11,254 nt of DNA from Pseudovibrio sp. JCM 19062 (GTDB taxonomy: Bacteria; Pseudomonadota; Alphaproteobacteria; Rhizobiales; Stappiaceae), in contig BAXV01000095.1 in the NCBI GenBank assembly GCA_001310715.1, forward strand, positions 1-11,254, written 5' to 3'. The notes beneath the pieces are model-generated. The model worked only from the letters and a program-made list of their open reading frames with translations, searched no databases and was not told where the DNA came from. The translations under genes and the position numbers were made by a program. Shown one piece after another: positions 6,669-11,254 of this stretch. How positions within the stretch are numbered: the stretch's first letter is position 1; every line of letters starts with the position of its first letter.

Positions 6669-7692
6669 ATGAAAAAAAATGATCCTTCCAGTTGCGCTGG
6701 GTGCAGCGTTTGCGGCAACTTCGCTTTCCGCAGCCACTGCTGGCACTCTTGAAGACGTGCAAGAGCGCGGCACATTGCGCTGCGCGGTTTCCACTGGTCT
6801 TGCTGGCTTTTCGTACACTGACGAAAACGGCAAGTGGCAGGGCTTTGATGTAGACTACTGCCGTGCGGTAGCTGCTGCTGTTCTGGGCGATGCGGATGCT
6901 GTTGAGTTCTCTCCAACCACTGGCAAGACCCGCTTTACTGCGCTGGCTTCCGGTGAGGTAGACATCCTTTCCCGTAACACAACCTGGACATACTCCCGTG
7001 ATGCTGACCTGAAGTTCACCTTCCTGGGTGTGAACTACTACGACGGTCAGGGCTTCATGGTGAAGAAGTCTCTCGGCGTTACCTCCGCTAAAGAGCTGGA
7101 CGGTGCGACTGTTTGTATCCAGACCGGTACAACTACAGAGCTGAACCTGTCTGACTACTTCACAGCTCAAGGCATGTCTTACGAACCACTGTCCATCGAG
7201 ACAAACACTGAAGGTCGTGCAAACTACCTTGCAGACGCTTGTGACGTGTACACTACCGATGCTTCCGGTCTGGCTGCTTCTCGTGCAACATTCGAGAACG
7301 CTGCTGATCACATCATTCTTCCAGAAATCATCTCCAAAGAGCCTCTTGGTCCGCTCGTCCGTCATGGCGACGATCAGTGGGCAGACATTGGTCGCTGGGT
7401 TCTGAACGCAATGAAGATTGCTGAAGAAAAAGGCATCACCGCTGCAAATGCAGACGATATGGCTGCGACTTCCCAGGATCCAGAAGTTAAGCGTCTGCTT
7501 GGTGCTTCCGGCGAAATGGGCGCTGCTATCGGCCTAGACAACAACTTTGCTCTGGTCGCGATCAAGGCAGTTGGCAACTACGGTGAATCTTTCGAGCGTC
7601 ACCTGGGTACACAGACCAAGGTTAACCTTGCTCGCGGTCTGAATGCTTCCTGGACCGAAGGTGGTCTGCAGTACGCACCTCCATTCCGTTGA
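6669..7692 (+). CDS. aapJ: General L-amino-acid ABC transporter, periplasmic binding protein (frameshift in signal peptide)
   Basis: Substrate-binding protein of the Aap system, about 340 residues, which captures amino acids in the periplasm for AapQM. ATG 6669 is preceded by AGAGG at good spacing, but an A8 run (6672-6679) throws the frame. With seven A the start reads MKKMILPVALGAAFAATSLSAATA, a normal Sec signal peptide cleaved near residue 24. As written, only ATG 6679 gives the long frame, which lacks the basic start. The mature protein is intact: GTLEDVQERGTLRCAVSTG, GFDVDYCRAVAAAVLGDADAVEF, RNTTWTYSRDADL, GVNYYDGQGFMVKK, CDVYTTDASGLAASR and an end in GLQYAPPFR, all characteristic of AapJ-type SBP_bac_3 proteins. 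It heads the aapJQMP cluster and is followed by a terminator-like hairpin. Confidence 0.93.
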
Positions 7693-7710
7693 TCTGACTG
7701 AGATCTGACA

Positions 7711-7748
7711 AAAAGGGGGCGCTGTTGCAGGCTGACAGCGCCCTTTTT
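7711..7748 (+). terminator. Terminator-like hairpin between aapJ and aapQ
   Basis: GGGCGCTGT (7717-7725) pairs perfectly with ACAGCGCCC (7735-7743) across a 9-base loop, followed by T5. Preceding A and G residues can extend the stem through the T-run. It starts 19 bases after the aapJ stop. Such sites usually let the binding protein be made in excess over the membrane parts by partial termination. Confidence 0.82.
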
Positions 7749-7778
7749 ACTAAGCATAATAAATAAGGCGGGCTACTT

Positions 7779-8974
7779 ATGAGCACTTCAACCGTACCAG
7801 CCGATAATAGCTTCCAGTTGTCGCAACTGTGGCGAGACGCTCGATACAGATCCTATACGATCCAGATCATCGCGCTTATCCTTGCTCTGTCAGTTGTGAT
7901 GATGCTCATCAGCAATGCTGTCGAGAACCTCGAAGCACTTGGCAAAGATTTCAATTTCGGATTCCTATTTGAACCAGCCGGCTATGGCATTGATCAGGTT
8001 CTGGTGGAATACACCGCTAGTTCTGAGCACTGGAAAGCGGCACTTGTTGGCTTGCTCAACACACTGCTGGTTGCTTTTCTGGCATGTCTGGCTGCGACAG
8101 TCATCGGCGTTTTCGTTGGTGTGCTACGTCTCTCCAATAACTGGGTCGTTTCCCGTTTGATGGCGGTTTACATTGAGGGCGTGCGTAACGTGCCACTGCT
8201 GCTGCAGATTTTGGCATGGTATGCAATCTTCATTCACGTCTTTCCCAAGCCAAAGCAGGCCGAGCCCATACTCGGTGGGGCGTTGGTTGCAACTAACCGT
8301 GGTTTTTATATTCCCGGCTTCACCTACGAAGGCGCTTATCTTGCCGTTGTAGCTGTGTTCCTGGCCTCAATCGCGGGTATTTTCATCTTTCGCTCCTGGG
8401 CTAAAAAAACGTCAGGAAGAAACTGGTCAGATCTTGCCAGTTGGGCTTTACAGCTTGGTCTGCTGATTGTTCCAACAGCGCTTGTGTATTTTATCGCTGG
8501 CATGCCGATTGGTCTGGAGTTCCCAACTCTTAAAGGCTTCAACTATGTTGGTGGCACAAAGCTGGTACACCGCTGATCGCGTTGTGGTTTGCACTGTCCA
8601 TTTATTCTGCTGCGTTTGTTGCGGAAATTGTTCGTGCTGGCATTATGGCGATCAGTAAGGGGCAGTCCGAAGCTGCTTATGCTCTTGGTCTGCGTCCACA
8701 ACGGACGATGAGCCTGGTTGTGCTGCCGCAGTCACTGCGCATTATCATTCCGCCAATGATCTCCAACTACCTGAACATCACCAAGAACTCTTCTTTGGCG
8801 ATTGCGGTTGGTTATATGGATCTGACAGGTACGCTCGGCGGCATTACGCTGAACCAGACCGGTCGTGAGATGGAATGTATGTTGTTGCTCATGGCAACCT
8901 ATCTGGTGATCTCGCTGTCGATTTCAGGGGTCATGAACTACTATAACGAATCCGTAAAGCTGAAGGGGCGCTAA
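7779..8974 (+). CDS. aapQ: General L-amino-acid ABC transporter permease (one frameshift)
   Basis: Inner-membrane permease, about 398 residues after repair, forming the channel with AapM. After a short cytoplasmic N-terminus come a helix (YTIQIIALILALSVVMML) and a periplasmic segment FGFLFEPAGYGIDQVLVEYT. The HisM-like permease region follows, with LVGLLNTLLVAFLACLAATVIGVFVGVLRLS. EGVRNVPLLLQILAWY and the coupling loop EIVRAGIMAISKGQSEAAYALGL are typical of polar amino-acid permeases. The frame breaks at 8566-8571. Adding one C to GTACACC gives KLVPPLIALWFALSIYSAAFVAEIVRAG, rejoining the family sequence. An A7 run near 8403 stays in frame. The start ATG 7779 has AAGG and GGCGGG upstream. The stop lies one base before the aapM start. 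AapQ rather than AapM is assigned from gene order and the N-terminal sequence. Confidence 0.9.
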
Positions 8975-8975
8975 G

Positions 8976-10092
8976 ATGAGTGAAACTAATTTCGCCTTTG
9001 TTGCGACCTCTGAAAAACCTCAGTTACCGCCTCCTCAGGGCACAACTGGTGCTGTTGGCTGGGTTCGTGAAAACCTGTTCTCCTCGCCGCTTAACACGAT
9101 CCTGACGCTGCTCTCCCTGTTTGTCGTCTATTCGACTATTCCGGGTGTAGTGAACTGGGCGTTTGTGAACTCTGTGTGGAATGCGAATTCTCTGGATGAG
9201 TGCCGGGCACTGACTGAAAACGGCGCTTGCTGGGCGGTTATTCGTGAGCGTTATCACCAGTTCCTGTTCGGTTTCTATCCAAGCGAGCTTACTGGCGTCC
9301 TCTTCTTGCATTTGGCTTGTTGTTTGTGGCGCTTGTTCCAGCTCTTTGGGATGGTATGCCGAAGCGGAGCGTGGCGCTGATCGGCTCTATGGCTTACCCG
9401 TTTGTGGCGTTCTGGCTGATTTGGGGTGGTCTTGGCCTTGAGCCGGTTTCCTCCACCAAGCTGGGTGGTCTGCTGCTGACCATGATCATCGGTGTTTCCG
9501 GTATCTCGTTCTCGCTGCCGATTGGTATTGTGCTGGCGCTGTCGCGTAGTTCAAACTTGCCAATCGTGAAGTCACTGGCGGTTATCTTCATCGAGTTCAT
9601 TCGCGGTGTGCCGCTGATCACCTTGCTGTTTGTTGCGCACGTTCTGCTCAACTACTTCCTGCCAAAGGGTGTGAACTTCGACATCGTGCTGCGTGTTGTC
9701 ATCATGGTGACGTTGTTTGCAAGTGCGTACATGGCGGAGGTTATTCGTGGTGGTCTGGCTGCTTTGCCGAAGGGGCAGTATGAGGCTGCGGATGCGCTTG
9801 GTCTTGGGTATTGGCAGAGCATGCGTCTGATTATTCTGCCGCAAGCGATGAAAATCTCCATCCCGGGAATCGTGAATACCTTTATTGGCCTGTTCAAAGA
9901 TACTACACTGGTACTGATCATTGGCTCATGGATCCTCTCGGACTGGTTGCGCCAACATTGGCTGATCAACGCTGGAATGGTATTTATGTGGAACTTTATG
10001 CGTTTATCGCGTTCATGTTCTTTATCTTCTGCTTTGCAATGTCCCGATATTCAATGTATCTGGAACGCAAACTGCATACCGGCCACCGCTAG
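8976..10092 (+). CDS. aapM: General L-amino-acid ABC transporter permease (two frameshifts)
   Basis: Second permease of the Aap channel, about 372 residues after repair. The N-terminal part (VGWVRENLFSSPLNTILTLLSLFVVYSTIPGVVNWAFVNSVW, then GACWAVIRERYHQFLFGFYP) is characteristic of AapM. The later coupling loop reads EVIRGGLAALPKGQYEAADALGLGYWQSMRLIILPQAMKISIPGIVNTFIGLFKDTTLVLIIG. The first break is near 9289-9290: adding T gives PSELYWRPLLAFGLLFVALVPALWDGMPK. The second is near 9925: adding C gives IIGLMDPLGLVAPTLADQRWNGIYVELYAFIAFMFF and the natural end RKLHTGHR. Start ATG 8976 follows AAGGGG and lies one base after the aapQ stop, so the two are surely co-expressed. Conserved sequence across each break argues that the intact gene exists or existed very recently. 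Confidence 0.9.
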
Positions 10093-10106
10093 TCGCCTGG
10101 TGCGTG

Positions 10107-10139
10107 CTTGATACGTACTTGATACGTACTTGACCCGTG
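10107..10139 (+). repeat. Three 11-base direct repeats between aapM and aapP
   Basis: CTTGATACGTA occurs twice without interruption (10107-10117, 10118-10128), then a degenerate CTTGACCCGTG. Each perfect unit contains the palindrome TACGTA. It occupies nearly half of the 72-base aapM-aapP gap; a simple slippage duplication is as likely as a binding site. Confidence 0.7.
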
Positions 10140-10164
10140 CCAAAAGAAACTCGGAGTTATAAAA

Positions 10165-10963
10165 ATGAGTGACGTAAACCTTGCCGAAGATATCCAGGCG
10201 GACCGCTCGAAAATGCATGTATCCGATACCGATGTGGCTATCGAGATTACTGGTATGAACAAGTGGTACGGAGACTTTCACGTTCTGCGCGACATCAACC
10301 TGAAGGTTATGCGCGGCGAGCGGATCGTTATCTGTGGCCCTTCCGGTTCTGGTAAATCTACCATGATCCGCTGCATCAACCGTCTTGAAGAGCACCAGAA
10401 GGCCGGATCATCGTTGATGGTATCGAGCTGACTTCTGACCTGAAGAAGATTGATGAAATTCGCCGTGAAGTGGGTATGTGCTTCCAGCACTTCAATCTGT
10501 TCCCGCATCTGACCATTTTGGAGAACTGTACACTGGCTCCGATCTGGTTCGCAAGATGCCGAAGAAGCAGGCTGAAGAGATTGCGATGCACTACCTTGAG
10601 CGTGTGAAGATCCCTGAGCAGGCCAACAAGTATCCTGGTCAGCTTTCCGGTGGTCAGCAGCAGCGTGTGGCGATTGCTCGCTCGCTGTGCATGAACCCGA
10701 AGGTTATGCTGTTCGATGAGCCGACCTCTGCGCTTGATCCTGAAATGATCAAGGAAGTGCTGGACGTTATGATCGGTCTGGCGGAAGAGGGCATGACCAT
10801 GCTCTGCGTGACCCACGAAATGGGCTTTGCCCGTAAAGTGGCAAACCGTGTGATCTTCATGGATCAGGGCCAGATTGTTGAGCAGAATGAGCCAGAGCCA
10901 TTCTTCACCAATCCGCAGCATGAGCGGACTAAACTGTTCCTCTCACAGATCCTCAACCACTGA
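10165..10963 (+). CDS. aapP: General L-amino-acid ABC transporter ATP-binding protein (two frameshifts)
   Basis: Cytoplasmic ATPase that powers AapQM, about 266 residues after repair. Motifs in order: Walker [10 protein letters not shown] (58-66), Q-loop [19 protein letters not shown] signature [15 protein letters not shown], Walker [15 protein letters not shown] and H-loop [16 protein letters not shown]. The first break is at 10401-10402: adding G gives [31 protein letters not shown]. The second is at 10546-10547: adding G gives [22 protein letters not shown]. Between the two breaks the protein continues in a third frame that is too short to stand alone. ATG 10165 has GGAG eight bases upstream. 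The 72-base gap from aapM holds direct repeats, and a strong terminator follows the stop. Length and motifs agree with polar amino-acid transporter ATPases; the assignment to Aap comes from the cluster. Confidence 0.93.
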
Positions 10964-10987
10964 TCTGGACAGAGTTACCAATCAAAA

Positions 10988-11013
10988 GCCCCGCTGTTTC
11001 AGCGGGGCTTTTT
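10988..11013 (+). terminator. Intrinsic terminator after aapP
   Basis: Perfect 9-bp stem GCCCCGCTG / CAGCGGGGC with a TTT loop and T5 directly behind; AAAA before the stem pairs with the T-run, so it could also work from the other strand. It lies 24 bases after the aapP stop and ends the operon. Confidence 0.92.
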
Positions 11014-11254
11014 CGTCTGTGACCCTGTGGTTTTCACAGTGTGCCGGATGCTGCGTCTTTCCTTGCAGAGTTTGGATTTTTTTTCTAAACGTAGTCGAGC
11101 GAGCTAAGGGATATGACGACTCGTCTGGGAGCTTAATGAGGCTCCCTGCTGAAGTATGATGTAGCCAGTCTCACAAGGCCTGTGTGCTTTTTGCAGCGGT
11201 GCGCAGGCCTCTTCTGTGGGCACAGGGGCTGCTTCATGATTTAGCTGGAGGTAT
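11014..11254. other. Gene-free region with two hairpins
   Basis: No convincing coding frame. GGGAGC / GCTCCC (11127-11132 and 11141-11146) and a 12-bp stem with G-U pairs (11176-11187 and 11199-11210) could fold in RNA. Neither is followed by a T-run on the plus strand. A T8 run lies near 11078-11085. Confidence 0.5.
11247..11252 (+). promoter_or_regulatory. Shine-Dalgarno-like site at window edge
   Basis: GGAGGT two bases before the window ends suggests that a plus-strand gene starts just beyond it. The hairpins upstream would then lie in its leader. Confidence 0.4.

Noticed and set aside
6667..7365. Long minus-strand open frame (232 codons) opposite aapJ
   Set aside because: It is antisense to a clearly conserved gene, has no family resemblance and reflects the codon bias of aapJ.
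10376..10921. Minus-strand open frame of 181 codons opposite aapP
   Set aside because: It is a mirror of the ATPase coding frame with many His and Leu residues and no domain, and it spans both aapP breaks.
2136..10963. Programmed ribosomal frameshifting as the explanation for the breaks
   Set aside because: Most sites lack slippery heptamers and downstream structure. Seventeen recoding events in ordinary genes, in both directions, are not credible.
10875..11159. Plus-strand open frame running past the aapP terminator
   Set aside because: It overlaps the aapP 3' end out of frame, reads through a strong terminator and has no family likeness.
1..11254. CRISPR arrays, insertion sequences, tRNA or rRNA genes, attachment sites
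   Set aside because: No spaced direct-repeat array, transposase frame, terminal inverted repeats or RNA-gene signature was seen.

Overview
The window looks like chromosomal DNA from an alphaproteobacterium. The general L-amino-acid ABC transporter (Aap) set and an ArnT/PAP2/GT2/LAB_N envelope-lipid cassette are both typical of Hyphomicrobiales/Rhodobacterales-like bacteria. The moderate base composition would fit a marine Stappiaceae genus such as Pseudovibrio, but that genus guess is inference only.

Layout. (1) Positions 1-1844, minus strand: three tandem copies of a small CAP-domain (SCP/PR-1-like) lipoprotein gene. The leftmost copy runs off the window, and all three share a similar upstream element. 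(2) Positions 2136-6088, plus strand: a tight cassette of an ArnT-like GT39 membrane glycosyltransferase, a PAP2 lipid phosphatase, a GT2 polyprenyl-phosphate glycosyltransferase and a LAB_N-domain membrane protein, closed by a strong intrinsic terminator (6146-6179). (3) Positions 6180-6668: an AT-rich gene-free stretch with a nested hairpin and a possible promoter. (4) Positions 6669-10963, plus strand: aapJ, aapQ, aapM and aapP, with a terminator-like hairpin between aapJ and aapQ and a strong terminator after aapP. (5) Positions 11014-11254: non-coding, with two hairpins and a Shine-Dalgarno sequence at the very edge, suggesting another plus-strand gene just outside.

How the genes work together (inference from families). 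The GT2 enzyme would load a sugar on a polyprenyl phosphate at the inner face of the membrane. The LAB_N protein may help it or move the product across. The GT39 enzyme would transfer the sugar to a periplasmic acceptor, perhaps lipid A, while the PAP2 enzyme removes a phosphate from lipid A or recycles the carrier. AapJ binds amino acids in the periplasm, AapQ/AapM form the channel and AapP supplies ATP.

The most striking property is that ten of the eleven protein genes carry one or two single-base frameshifts (17 in all by my count), while the protein on both sides of each break remains well conserved. Thirteen are one-base losses, nearly all explicable as shortening of a 2-4 base run. Four are one-base gains, all in A/T runs of 7-8. 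Comparing the CAP paralogs base by base shows two of the losses directly. This is most simply read as uncorrected consensus error in a long-read-type assembly, less likely as a mutator or a young wave of pseudogene formation. Gene spans below are for the reconstructed full-length genes. I see no convincing previously undescribed system; the CAP lipoprotein array and the lipid-glycosylation cassette are the best candidates for biological interest.
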